Source: Isoetes taiwanensis
Taxonomy: Eukaryota > Streptophyta > Lycopodiopsida > Isoetales > Isoetaceae
DNA: 64,000 nt
Direction: 5' to 3'
NCBI GenBank assembly: GCA_021234155.1
Contig: JAJEKV010000075.1
Coordinates: 1-64,000, forward strand
How positions within the stretch are numbered: position 1 is the first letter of the stretch; each line of letters opens with the position of its first letter. Positions 32,502 through 43,872 of this stretch are shown piece after piece. Below the pieces are notes generated by a model. It had not been told where the DNA came from. It worked only from the letters and a program-made list of their open reading frames with translations, and ran no database searches. The translations under genes were made by a program, and so were the position numbers.

Positions 32502-34132
32502 TTGAGAGTAGTAGGTTTTATAGTTGTAGCTCTTGCACAGACGTCCCCTGCAGGCTTGTTGACAGAATTCTCCATATTGTTGCCAATAGTTTGGTTTGAA
32601 GTTACATCAGAAATGCCTGCTCCAGAACTGGAAGCTGTCTGTGGTTTTCTCCGGAACTTGGGAGGCATGATCACCTCAAAATCCTCATCGAATTTCTGCT
32701 TTCTTTTCTGTGCTGGATACCTTTGTTTCGTATCCCTTTCCTCCAGGTCCAATGAATCATTGAGAAACTTTCTAGGTCGTATTGTTTTCTCCAAGATGTC
32801 AGCTGTTTTTGTGTTACCAAATTCCTGTTTTAGACAAAGAGTATTGTCTTCAGCATATTTACTAGTCATTTTGATCATTGTATCCCGAACCTTCAGGTAT
32901 CCAATGAATGCCACTGCTCCAGCTCGCATGCCTTCTGAATTCATCATTTTGTGAAACTGGTAGAACCGATATCTTGAAGATTTGTTGGGCCATATCCTTT
33001 CAGTGCTGTTCATAATGAACCAGACTGCCTGGTCAAACCAGGTAATGTGGTCATTACAATTAGTAACTCCGTTCCTGCCATATTTGTCACAGCAGCATTT
33101 AATGAATGGGCAGAACGTACGCCATATCTTTCTTGCATACAAATCATTCCTTCTCTCATCAGTCTTAGCTATATGGCCTTTCTGTCCAATGTACATGCCG
33201 TTATTTCTGTTACACTTTTTGCCAAAAAATTGGGTGGTGAAAGGCATGTCAAGTATAATTCTATCAATCCTTTTAGTAAAGGTGTCAGCATCCTTTAGAG
33301 ACTGTTTTATTTCCTCCTCTGTTATGCTACATATGCTGATAAGTACACTGGTACTGACAGGGGCCAAGACCCCTAAATTGTGTGCGTTCCAAAATCCTTG
33401 ATCACATTTGACCCCTTGCAGTTCTGCCAACCTAGTGGACAGTATAGGAAAGTGATAGCAATTGTAAAGAGTGAGCCTTTTGAGTTCATAATTGTCCAGG
33501 TCATCATGCACTTCTTGTATTTCCGGTTCCACTTCCTGTGCTGGTTCCAGTTCCAAAACTTCATTCTGTTCCTCTTCTGACAGCATATTGATGCTGAATA
33601 AACAGTTTGTCATCATCACAGGCTTCTCCTCCTTCTTTTTAGGTCGTTTTACCTTTTTGGGCTTGTTGATGGGTGGATACGTGATATTGATTCCATTAGC
33701 CATTTGTATGGCGGTAGCCCCCTTTATAAACTTGAGGACATCCTTGGTTTCATTAATCTCTGCCTCATAATGTGCCATGGGTAGCATTTCATACACCTCG
33801 TCCACCATCTTCATGCAAGTAGGCACATCATTTTCTGTTTTGTTAATTTTAGACACCAATTCGAACATATTGTTCATTCCCAAAAAGGTTACCAATGATA
33901 CATCACCATCCTCCAGACCAGCTTCCTTTTTGATAAGATATTTGTGCATTTCAGGTTTTATGATACAACCCATCATTAGTTGCACTGCCTTGTTAGGGGG
34001 CCATATTCGTGTATTGCCATACCCTAGACTTGCAATATCCGGATACCAGTCAGGAGCACCTTCCAGAGGCTGCTGTATAATTTCCACTTCTGAGTCTTGA
34101 GCCTCATACTCTCTGGCAGTCCGTGCTGCCTC
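32495..34132 (-). CDS. Long middle exon: unrecognised PLE-associated protein, family A
   Basis: 546 codons including stop. There is no ATG near the start; the frame begins right after an acceptor-like 'GAAATGTAG', so it is read as a spliced exon. No known domain recognised. Visible features: a Lys/Pro-rich stretch 'KPKKVKRPKKKEEKP'; a conserved core 'YIGQKGHIAKTDERRNDLY' followed by 'KIWRTFCPFIKCCCDK', which could bind metal; 'DHITWFDQAVWFIMN'; 'GYLKVRD'; and a basic C terminus ('PAQKRKQKF', 'VIMPPKFRRKP'). The family B protein shares all these blocks. The position upstream of the polymerase suggests a gag-like nucleic-acid-binding role, which is inference. Confidence 0.7.
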   Translation of the reverse strand, partial: EAARTAREYEAQDSEVEIIQQPLEGAPDWYPDIASLGYGNTRIWPPNKAVQLMMGCIIKPEMHKYLIKKEAGLEDGDVSLVTFLGMNNMFELVSKINKTENDVPTCMKMVDEVYEMLPMAHYEAEINETKDVLKFIKGATAIQMANGINITYPPINKPKKVKRPKKKEEKPVMMTNCLFSINMLSEEEQNEVLELEPAQEVEPEIQEVHDDLDNYELKRLTLYNCYHFPILSTRLAELQGVKCDQGFWNAHNLGVLAPVSTSVLISICSITEEEIKQSLKDADTFTKRIDRIILDMPFTTQFFGKKCNRNNGMYIGQKGHIAKTDERRNDLYARKIWRTFCPFIKCCCDKYGRNGVTNCNDHITWFDQAVWFIMNSTERIWPNKSSRYRFYQFHKMMNSEGMRAGAVAFIGYLKVRDTMIKMTSKYAEDNTLCLKQEFGNTKTADILEKTIRPRKFLNDSLDLEERDTKQRYPAQKRKQKFDEDFEVIMPPKFRRKPQTASSSGAGISDVTSNQTIGNNMENSVNKPAGDVCARATTIKPTTLKF

Positions 34133-35612
34133 CTACATTTCAATATCAAATTGTAAGTTCCAGAATCAGTAAGAAAAATATGGCCTGACAATATTTCATA
34201 ATACTTTTGCCTTAGATCTGTGCCCATCAGAATTTATGATTCTAAATAGAGAAAAGACAAAAGACCTGACCAGACAGTTCAACCTTTTATATATTTTAGT
34301 AAATGAATGAACCGGGCAAGCGCCTTAAGATCCACAATGGTTCTACCATTGCCCTGAAGTTAGTAAATATATCCTTTTCCCCTTTCGATTCCCAGAATCT
34401 AAGGAGATATCCATCCTTGCCATTTCCATAAAGGTCCTGGCCTATCAGGATTTATCAGTCCCCCGCCAAAGCAAGGGGAACCTTAAGGGCCTGCCCAGCC
34501 AGATTAGTTTTTATACTACCACATCAATGAAATGTTCGGGTTCATAGGTCTTACCCAGCCTACCTTTATACTTCTGTTTCTGCCATAAGCATGAGTATAA
34601 GATAACCACATTTCCAAAAAGCTAAAATATGCATATTAATTCTGTTTGACCAATTTCCTTGCATTATTTATACCTTATAGGTCCTATCATGACCATTTGT
34701 GCATTAATATATGCTAGCAGGACCTAGAAGATACTAGGTACTTTAACTGATGCTAAAACAAATGCTCCATATTCAATATAAAGGTGAAAAAAGGACCATT
34801 ACCCCATATGCAATGCATTTATAGCCAGCCAAACTTCCATTTATATCTGTAACTTTATCTTTCAAAGGATTTTAATTTTTAAAGTCCTTTCCAAATTGTC
34901 AACCATACATATTTAAGAGAAAAGCCAGCAAGTTTATTCAAATTAAGACCACTGCCCTAGAGATATCTCCCTTATAAATCTTTCATTCATTCCAGCCTTT
35001 CGGCCATTATCATGAGCATGCTTATCTTCCTTTTTTATTTTTATTGTATCCTTTATGCATCATATTTAGAAGACAGAACTTCTTACCACATGCCAGACAT
35101 TACTGGAGCCATAATATTATTCTAGTTAGGAATTAAAATCCTAGGCCTTTAAAGACATGCATCTAGTTCAGAAGATATGCTTTCTAGTTCAGAAGATATG
35201 TTTATTCTAGTTCAGAAGATATGCTGTCTATTTTCATGCATTGACCAAATGCAACATATCATGTCCGAGAATTCTAAGCTCTTTACTTGAACAGCATCTA
35301 ATGTATGTAATGATCTATGCTTTTAAAGATTTATTCAACACCATACCCATATGTCATATAAAGAGTAATTTCGGAAAAGGATGTAAATGATCATACTCAG
35401 AAGACTTTTTAAATTGACAAACAGAGCCAAAATTTTCCAGACTTCACTTATATACTTAAAACTCCTTTAAACCCGATATTTTCATAACAACTAACAAGAA
35501 GTTTTGCATCCAAAAATTAATGCATGTATTTAGATCCCTCAGTATTGTGTTCTTATTTCAGAACCGTATCCATCCAGATCAAATGCATTACTGCCATCAG
35601 TTTGAAAAAAGG

Positions 35613-35758
35613 CTTACCCATCGAAGTAGAAATCTATTCAGATTACTTTTGCAACAAAAAGACAAATAGTTCATCACCCAGACTTGTCACAGTTGCAATG
35701 TCCTGTGCAAGCATCCGATTCCTCATGCAAACGAATTTGGAGGAGTTAGACGGGTTAC
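35613..35758 (-). other. Probable exon 2 of PLE family A
   Basis: Acceptor 'CTGCAG/GTAAC' is identical to that of family B exon 2. The segment reads 'SKFVCMRNRMLAQDIAT' and 'LGDELFVFLLQK' in one frame and runs to a good donor-like 'GATGGGTAAG' near 35612 (position approximate). Frame continuity with exon 1 is broken by small differences between the two repeat copies, so exact codons are unsettled. Confidence 0.35.
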
Positions 35759-35934
35759 CTGCAGTGAAACCATAGCAAATTAGCCTTAATCAGGGTAACA
35801 AACTAAGCCACTAGCAGGTAAGCTATCGTCTACACTCGGCTCTTCGCCCTTCACCAAATTGAAATCTAAAACAATATACATAAGTCATTCAATTTAATCA
35901 GAGGGTTTAGAACAGCAGAAATAGCCTGCTGAAC

Positions 35935-36297
35935 CTGATTTGGTTGGATTGGATCAATTTCATCCAAGTCCAGCTCATCGATTTGATTCTGCTCCTGATG
36001 CTCAACTTCTTGGCTGTCAGCAATGCTGGTAATTTCTATGCCAGATCTTTCTCTGTTGGTCATTTCTGCACCAGTGCTTGCCTTAAACAAACTCTTAATA
36101 GTGCCTGCACTGCTTGGGCCAGTAGATGCCAGATTATATTTCTCCACAACCTTTTCTAAGAACGCCTTGGTCGGTTGCGCCATGCTCTCCCCTTCCGCTT
36201 TGCACAATGCCTTTAGATTTAGGCCTGCTTTATCAATCAGATCTAGCAACCTGGCTCTAGTAAAGCCACGGTTCTGTGTGCCTTCCTGCCTCGGCAT
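35935..36297 (-). CDS. Exon 1: small SAP-like protein of PLE family A
   Basis: 121 codons from ATG to a donor-like 'AATCAG/GTTCAG', phase 0. Two short helical repeats, 'TRARLLDLIDKAGLN' and 'TKAFLEKVVEKYNL', resemble SAP-type DNA-binding helix pairs, followed by an acidic tail ('IDELDLDEIDP'). Family B exon 1 has the same plan and the same exon end (Asn-Gln then GT). If unspliced, the frame continues 21 codons to a stop. I infer it forms the N terminus of a spliced protein with the long exon. SAP homology is by eye only. Confidence 0.6.
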
Positions 36298-37108
36298 TGC
36301 GGGCAAATTTGGCTAACCTTTAGCCCAGCAAGAACAACCGAGTGTTCCCCTGCTTAAAATACCCCGACCAATTCCATTTCCATGGAAGCTTCCAGAACTG
36401 GCTAAAAGAAAAAATTACAAACCTTTTATTGGTCATTTTCTGCTGGCGCTACCTATTCTGGGTAGCTTTTTGCATGGCTACGGTCACGGCTTCATCCAGC
36501 CCATCAAATATTTCTCATTACTGGTAGTGGTTCGATCCGAGCGTCTCCATGCATCTTGTTCTTCAGTACAAGTTAGATCAAGGCATAAAAACCCTAAACT
36601 GATAGTATGCCGGGTTATTTGTCCACGTACTCAACCATGAATTAGTAAATGAAAAAACTAGTTTAAAAGGACCCACCTATATGCCCCTGTACTATTCAAC
36701 AATATTTGCCAACCCTAAGGTTCGATGCCTTTTTTGGGGGTCTTCCCTTAGTGGTAGTATGCCCATACCTTGTTATTTCTTTTGAAGGTCATATGTTAGT
36801 GCTCCATGGTCTTAGAGTCTTAGTGTCATAACTTAGCCATAGTATCAATACTTCTTATTATGAGGACTTACCTTAGGAGTGCATTTTGTGGTTCTTGCCC
36901 ATTGTTGATGTTGCTCATTACTTATACCATAATCCCTGTGCTGCCAGATACATATCAAGACAATTAGTTCTTACATTGCATTTAGTGCCAAATTTTTCAG
37001 TCCTCCTGCCACCAGTGCCAATTATTTATTCCCATTACCCTTTGCTGCAAGACATGGAACGAGACTAACCTCGTTTGGATATATATATATATGTATATAT
37101 ATATACAA

Positions 37109-38840
37109 GTGGTTTGTTATATCCGAAGTCTGTTCAGTTCGTATAGTATCTATTCCAGCTTTAAATTTTCGAAGACTAAAAAATTAGGACCTCAAGTTCT
37201 GATATTGAAGCTAGCTAGATAATATAATGTTTACGACTGAATTTCATAGGATTCCTCCTAGATCCTCTAAGATTATCTAAGATTACCCAAAGATTCCCTT
37301 AGATTCTGCATATTCTATTATCATTTCTTCGAGATTTCCCTAATAGATATCTCTAAGATTCTACTAAGATTTCCCCTAGATTCCTATACATTCTTCCACG
37401 CTCCACTTTTTCTTACATTCCTTAGGGTTCCACCAAATTATTGCAAGATTCATCGTGATTCTATCAAACTTCTCTTAGACTCTCCAATACGCCCGTACAA
37501 ACGTATTGATCCTCACTGTGACGAGAGACTATTAGTGTCAAGAACAACAATGCTCATTTTGTACATCTCAAGCCTTAAAAACAAACAACGTATCACTCTT
37601 GAAAAGCAACCAATATGAGTAGAGTATTTTTATTTTTGCTATTACAGGCTATAGGAGATTTTGTAACTCATGCAATACGCAATCACATAAATGTTCTAAG
37701 AGATGGGAGAGGGAGAAACTTCCTATTACATGACCTAGCGATTTGGTATATTTGTTTGTATCACAATGAATTTTGAAGACATTCTAAATGCTGGAATTTT
37801 TGGCCTAGGTGCATAAAGTAGTGCACAAAATGACTCTTTTTCGATATTCTACGTTAGACTCCTTAAGGTTCTGTGAAAATTCCTCTAGGTTCTCTAAGAT
37901 TGTATAAAGGTTCTCCCGGCTTTCTCAAGGTCTTGTAAAGGTTTCGCTCAATTATCTACAATTATATAAAGATTTTTATTAAATTCCTTAAGGTTCCGTG
38001 AGAATTACTCTAGATTTCTCAAAGTGTTGGAAAGATTTCGCTCAATTATCTACAATTATTCCTATAGGTTTCTAATATTCTATTAGCCCATGTAGGTAGG
38101 CGCATTATCAACAATGTAGTACAGGTCTTATTGTCTTTAATAGTTGTCTTTAAGATAGATATAGAGGATTTGTTGTCTAGATGTTCCAATTTTATGGCCA
38201 TACGAGGGCTATTCAAAAAACATTTCAATATGCTTTACAGACTGTTAAAGCAGGAAGTGGAGTCATAAATCTAGTAAGTTGCATAAAGTAGAAACGGCAT
38301 TAAAAAGTATGTTCAATGCATAATACTTGTCTTTGACACAATTTCCAGCCAACAAAAGATAAACTAGCTTCTAGCGAGTTCATAGTAGTATATACAGAAC
38401 ATACAGGTGCCTCCTGTTCCAAAATGCCTCTAGGCTAGATAATCATTATAGCGATTATATATAGTTTACACCATCTTATATAGTAAATAAGACTACAGAT
38501 GTGCAAAAAACAAAGTGTTTGGACTGGAAATGTAGTACTTGGATGATACACGAAGGGAATCAATCTTGGTTGTTTCAGGAGGATTTTAAGTTTGGTAGCT
38601 GTTGCAATAACATCTTAGACTCTCACGCCCAATCTCTTTGAAGCAACCTGTCGAATAATTACTTTTCGTCTCTTTTCGCCCATGTATTCTGTCCAGAGCA
38701 CGCTTACACGAAATATCTTAGGAACCCATGTTGCCATTTTCAATATTGCTTGATATTTTCAACAAGCATCCTTATCTGCAAGCTCATGTCGATCGGACTT
38801 GTTTTCTGTAGTACCAATATTGGCTATTCTTGAAATGCTC
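37109..38840. other. AT-rich spacer with degenerate 'ctaagatt' repeats
   Basis: No gene recognised. Many copies of motifs like 'tctaagatt' and 'agattcc' at 37245-37450. A diverged direct repeat ('ccttaaggtt' ... 'tcgctcaattatctacaatta') occurs at 37861-37963 and 37986-38058. The 3' end of the Helitron should lie here, but I could not fix a CTRR-with-hairpin terminus. Confidence 0.5.
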
Positions 38841-40577
38841 TTACTTGGTCTCTACGATTTTAGATAGCCGATCAATGGTATGTTGTAAGATTTCTTCTGC
38901 TTGCTCATTGAAAATAGAGACAGCAACTTCGCCCGTCGAGTCTATTAATTTTGCTTGGAGAATGTACCTGTGGAACACAAAGAGATCGTAGAACACCTTT
39001 AAAGAAAAATTAGAAAATATGGTCGATGATACCTTTTGCAACTTCGGTAAATTTACGGCATTTCTCACACGAATTAGGAGTCTCATCTGTCACCTTCTTA
39101 TTGCACGTCCTGCAGGCCTGATACCACATAGACTGGTCCGGGTAGATAAAGCTTATGTACCCTCTTACATTGAAATAGGCCGCCTAAAAAAAAGTCATAT
39201 GGAAATTATCAAGAAACCATTTCGCCAGCACTATGGAATGAGTTGAGCACATCACTTGATTACCTTTCCATCACCAATAGAAGGTGACATAATCGCTGAT
39301 ATGCAAGTTCGGTTGGTGAACATGGAGTCACTTTTTGGCGCAGGATTGGATGGAGTAACAGTTGCTCCTACAAAAGTATATGTCTCATCTTTTCCATTGG
39401 TATCATACCTAGCGGGTACACAGTTAGCATACATGGTCTACCAGCATCAAAACAACGACGTGTCGCAAAAGTTTATATTTTACCAGGTGCGCAGTTCGTG
39501 TGCCTCAGCAATATCCATGTTTACTTGTATCACAGTGTTGTTTGTTGTGGATAGAGATATGCCTATTGAATCAAATGTAAAATTGTTAGTGGTTGTTACA
39601 TTCAAATCAAATTTGATGATTTCTAAACCTTGAAAGCAATTAGGTCGAAGTCGCGTGATTATCACTACAGGAGCTTCACGAAGTGCATCACGTAGTCTTT
39701 CTCCCTCTCTCAATGCAAGCTCGCTCCATAGTGTTACGTTGACCTTTTTGCGGCTGGAAGTTTTTTATTGTTAGTATGCAAGACAATACCTCAGTCTGAA
39801 CTATTTTACCTCTGGTCGATAAGCGTGACAGTTCGCTTTGGGACTTCCTCACCACTTGATTTTCTTCGAATACTTGTAGTGGGTGACACATCAGAGACAA
39901 TGCCAATGATATCTGTCAATATTGACTGGTATGTGAGCTCTTTTCCGTAGAAATAGCAAAATGAATTTATATACGGGCGTTGGATTACCAACTAGAGTTC
40001 TGATGTTTATGCAAGATTCCAGCCGGTCTATTCTAGTAAAACTGTAGAGTATCGAAGGAACATCATTTTGATTCGTATCATTGTCTGTTGCTTCTTCAAC
40101 AATAGAGTTCACATTAAGTATCATCTGATAGTCGTTATTCACGGTTGAATACCGTTTGTTTGCAGGCCGCAGTGTACCATTAGAGATGTAATATACCTTC
40201 ATTAGGATAACATTAGTATGACAATAGTTGGCAATGGGCAGGTGTGTCAGAAGAAAATATTATTTAAAGGAACTTACTTTTGCAAGTTGAAGCCTCTCGA
40301 AGAATTTATCTGCGGCTCTGTCAAACATAGTCGCTTGTATCTGCGTCCCCTGTTAACGTCAGAAAAAAAGTTCATTAAGTATCTTCAGAATTTGTTTTCT
40401 ATGTACAAAACAACTTACATGTCGGTCTGTTAGTTCAACACTGAACAATTTTCCTTGTTTGTAAGCGTGAGTGTAGGATCTCACTGGTCCCTTTGATGTC
40501 ACACGTGCTTTGATTGTCCAATTCAGCATGTAAGGATTCAGCTCAGCCAAAGGACAAATTCTCCTGCCAGTCTCCAT
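38841..40577 (-). pseudogene. Helitron RPA70-like single-strand-binding protein, in pieces
   Basis: Segments align in order with replication protein A large subunit. 'LAELNPYMLNWTIKARVT' (40577 onward) is the first OB-fold start, and 'VYYISNGTLRPANKRYSTV' (40202 onward) is DBD-A. Further segments lie at 39713-39252, and 'YILQAKLIDSTGEVAVSIF' (about 38960) is the C-terminal OB fold. Gaps between segments may be introns or decay. RPA-like genes accompany Rep/helicase in plant Helitrons and are thought to protect the displaced strand. Confidence 0.65.
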
Positions 40578-40797
40578 CGTAACTTCTCAAGGTGGTAAGG
40601 TCTGTATATTTCTGCCAATGCTAGGGCCAAACAACTGGCCCCGAATTGTCATATTTATAAAAGCATTTTGATGCGTTGACTAATAAAGTAAAAAGTAATT
40701 ATACGACCTTACGTCTAGATCAGCGAACTTAATAGCGAACTTACTGTTTATGCGTGTTTGTTGTGCTAAAGGTCGAGTTGCAACAGGTCAGAACGTG

Positions 40798-42723
40798 TCA
40801 CTCTAGTAGCTCTCTAAATACCACATTTTTTGTTGTTATAGTTGACGAGTTACTATTATGCAAAATCAGCGCATCTTCTCTATGCCGTATTCTTGTTAAT
40901 GCCGTATAAAGCTGACCATGCGCGAACACATTTGTGCGTAGATCTAGGACAATCTTGTCCAATGTTAGTCCAAGACAACTGTGGAACGTCGTCGAATACG
41001 CCAGCCTTAATGGAAGCTGCCGTCGATGAATAATGAAGGCTGAGTTTTGAGGCTGATGATAGAAGTCTGCACGACATATAGGATGAATATAATCTGGAAT
41101 TGAGTCATCTGTTCCAAGAAGGCGAACAGTGACATATCTATCATGTAACGTATGGATGATTACTCTTGCGTTTTTGACAAGTCCCTTCTCTTTGTCTAAT
41201 AGCCTCATCACTTGACATATCGCGCCTTCTTTCAGCTCAAGTACATGCTTTGGCAGTGTTGGATGATCATAATTATGAAGAAAATCATTTTCAGCCAGCG
41301 CAACAGTGTGAATAACCTGATCGTTTTCTGTGATAGAGTCATAACTGAAGTATGCTTTACTCGCTGTAGCTAAACGGTCGAGGATGGATTTGTTGAAGTC
41401 ATCAACATGCACGTTAAGCGGAGATAGAAACGCTCTTTTTTCGCATTGCAGGCCGTAGTAGCACATCGCGAGTGAATAAAAAATCTTTGGCTTCGTCAAC
41501 AGAATTTGTGGTCCGAAAGAGAGTAAGATTAACACTATCAGACTGCCAATTCTCTCCTATGGACGTTACACATTCCACAAGTTCAGGGTCATTAGCATTC
41601 CTCACTGGGTTATTTAATCTCCAGACACTAAATGCGTTCCATATATGTGATGATTTAACCGATGCATCTATTGTAGCATCTTCCCGATCCATGAACTATA
41701 GCGCTATCGCCTAAAGTCTCGGGACGCTATAAAGCACTTCCCCACCGAAAGGAAGGTTGTTCTTGCGGATCCATTTGAGAAGTATGTTTCTGATTCTATA
41801 ACAGCCTTGTTCGCCATGGCAAACTCGTCCCAAATGATAACTTCTGATTCTCTGAGGAGAATCGCCTTATCAGAGGTCGTGTTAATCATTGAATGGACAG
41901 CAATGTTATTGTCCGTCACAGGGACCTGAAACAATGAATGTGCAGTCCTGCCACCAGGATACAACAATGCAGCTAAGGCTGTTGTTGCACAAGGTAATAC
42001 AATTCGCTGACGGCTTCTAATAAGAAAACATATAGCATTTAACAGGAAAGTTTTCCCTGTTCCCGCCTTTCCATAAATGAAAGTTGGAGCTTTGGGCCCT
42101 AGCTGCTGCGTGATCATGGCAATGTAGTCATATATCTCAGCCTGTTCAGTATTCATTCTGCTCCGCATATCATTTGCTTGCTCCAAATACGAAGTGTGTT
42201 CTGGGAATTTCCGCAGTTCTTGTAGAACCAAGTCCGATCGAATGGTTATGGAAGGAAGACCAAACTCTGCAACAGTGGTACCATGTTGTAAGAGCACATT
42301 TTCTATGCATATGAGTGCTTGCTGCTCAGCAACCATTGCACTCGATTCGGCTGAGAAGTCCAATGTCAAATGGGAGCGAAATTTGTTCCACAAATCAACA
42401 GCTGCAGCGCCATCAAGGATTAGAAGCGTAAAGAGGAAACGTAGCTGGCTTGGCGTTTGAAAAGAAGAAATTGCTTCCTCCATTGTCAATATGGGTTCTG
42501 TCGTATTTTGAAGCAAACCCATTGCTGTGGCAGTTTCTTGGTATGTTTCATAGCTCTGACCATTGTATGTCTTTAGATCCCCCCAAGTCCGTGGTGATGT
42601 ACGGAGGAGCAGTTGGCGGAGATAAAAAATTTCTCCCTCATGTGGCATTACGAGCCTTATTCTGCAGACGACTTCTCGTTTGCTTCTCTTCCTCACTACA
42701 TATTGCGTAATCCCTGCACGCAC
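40798..42723 (-). pseudogene. Helitron PIF1-like helicase domain
   Basis: Two frames, 42723-41704 and 41692-40798. The first has Walker A 'IYGKAGTGKTFLL' (about residues 216-228), a motif Ia-type block 'VLPCATTALAALLYPGGRTA' and Walker B 'VIIWDEFAMANK'. The second has the C-terminal PIF1 block 'TFHSCLGLTLDKIVLDL' and 'HGQLYTALTRIRHREDALIL'. The frame change near 41700 falls in the helicase core. The domain unwinds DNA during Helitron transposition; it is fused C-terminally to Rep in intact elements. Confidence 0.8.
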
Positions 42724-43844
42724 AATTCCAGGAAACCATCTGCGGAATCAGCTACCTGTCGTAGAGGTGTTAGCGAATACTGCTCATAATAATCCACATA
42801 TGTGATTGCTGAGAATTCTGGGGCACCGGGTCTAAGAAAATAACGATCAAGGTATGAGGCGCTGTTTGCCCTTCTATATCGGACGCCAGTTCTTTGCTCA
42901 AGATGCACAGGAAGGCATTTTACAGCTGGGTGCTTTTCTGATACATGGTATAAAAATATACGCCAGGCTGCCTCCGTAGATGATACATACCTAGCAGTTA
43001 TGTAGTCATCTATTTCATTCTGAGTCCGGTGCCGATTGTCAATACGAAATTGTACCTTGTCATATCCTTTATAGATGTATGTATATAAATACATGAAAAC
43101 TTGAACAGTTGCTGCTATGTCTACATTGATGTGGCATTCAAGTTGGCTCAACAGGAACGGAGAATATGATACAACGTTCACATCTGCTTCAGTGCGTCTT
43201 CGATACTTGACATATCCACTAGAATCCACATAAGTTGCTTCTGTTATAGGGTGCGGATAGTTCCAGCAGCATCTCCCATTTTTCAGGCATCGTGTAGAGT
43301 GCTCATGAACCATAAATTTCCGAACTAGTCGTGCCAATGCTTCATCAGCAGGAATCTCTGCTGATATCAACGAGTCTATCATATCAATCGGTATCTCATA
43401 CTTTGTCTTTAAGATCATGTGAGCGTGAGGAAGACCTCTCTTCTGAAATTCAATTACATGCAACATATATGCAATTGGTCCAAAGTATGACCGTAATAGG
43501 TTCTTAAGGTGTTGCAGTCGAGCATGGAATGCTCTTACAACTATAGTGGGAATCTCGGCGGGTGTTTGGCCAGGTTGTAGCATGCTTTCTATCTCCAACC
43601 ATTGTGGATTTGTCGTCATCGTGACGAATAGTGTTGGTCGTCCCTTTGCCCTTGCGAGTGCAAGAGCATCTGCCATTTGGACTGAACACCATAGTCTTGA
43701 ACCAAGAAAAGATGACGGCAATAATATGCGTGAATGTTCTTCGCTCTCATTCTCAGCAAAATCTGCATTCAGATCAGGATCATCTCTATTGTAGCCATTA
43801 GTTGCAAGGTAGTTTAACTTCTCTTCTTCGTACCTAGAATACAT
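42696..43844 (-). pseudogene. Helitron Rep (HUH endonuclease) domain
   Basis: 382-codon frame. 'LFVTMTTNPQWLEI' (about residues 72-85) is the standard Helitron_like_N lead motif. 'KRGLPHAHMILK' carries the HUH motif as H140-A-H142. 'YLYTYIYKGYDKVQF' is the tyrosine-containing motif. These residues nick and rejoin DNA in rolling-circle transposition. The domain is followed in an overlapping frame by the helicase. The first codon of the frame is not a firm start; upstream pieces at 44106-43873 ('YKDPLLFPHGTLGW') belong to the same protein. Confidence 0.8.
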
Positions 43845-43872
43845 ATCAACAAGGTATTCTGCGTAAGGCGTC

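Larger units (their letters stand above)
27070..37108 (-). mobile_element. Penelope-like retroelement, family A: repeat-body-repeat
   Basis: Two direct repeats (27070-29797 and 34367-37108, each about 2.73 kb) flank a 4.57 kb body that codes on the minus strand for the long middle exon (34132-32495) and a Penelope-type reverse transcriptase (32019-29923). The right repeat supplies exon 1 (36297-35935) and probably exon 2. This is the pseudo-LTR layout known for PLEs: the first exon sits in the repeat and the polymerase in the body. Repeat edges are TA-rich. No GIY-YIG endonuclease, integrase, protease or RNase H is visible, which argues against an LTR retrotransposon. Confidence 0.75.
34367..37108 (-). 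repeat. Family A pseudo-LTR, right copy
   Basis: The cleaner of the two repeats. On the minus strand it carries about 0.8 kb of upstream sequence, exon 1 (36297-35935), a likely exon 2 (35758 to about 35613) and most of the intron leading to the long exon. The right edge is a TA palindrome (37079-37105) directly followed by unrelated sequence. A single CCCTAAA (about 36591) occurs in both copies; no telomeric array. Confidence 0.9.

Noticed and set aside
27070-37108. Interpretation of the family A direct repeats as LTRs of an LTR retrotransposon
   Set aside because: No TG...CA ends, PBS, polypurine tract, protease, integrase or RNase H. The polymerase is Penelope-type and exon 1 lies inside the repeat.
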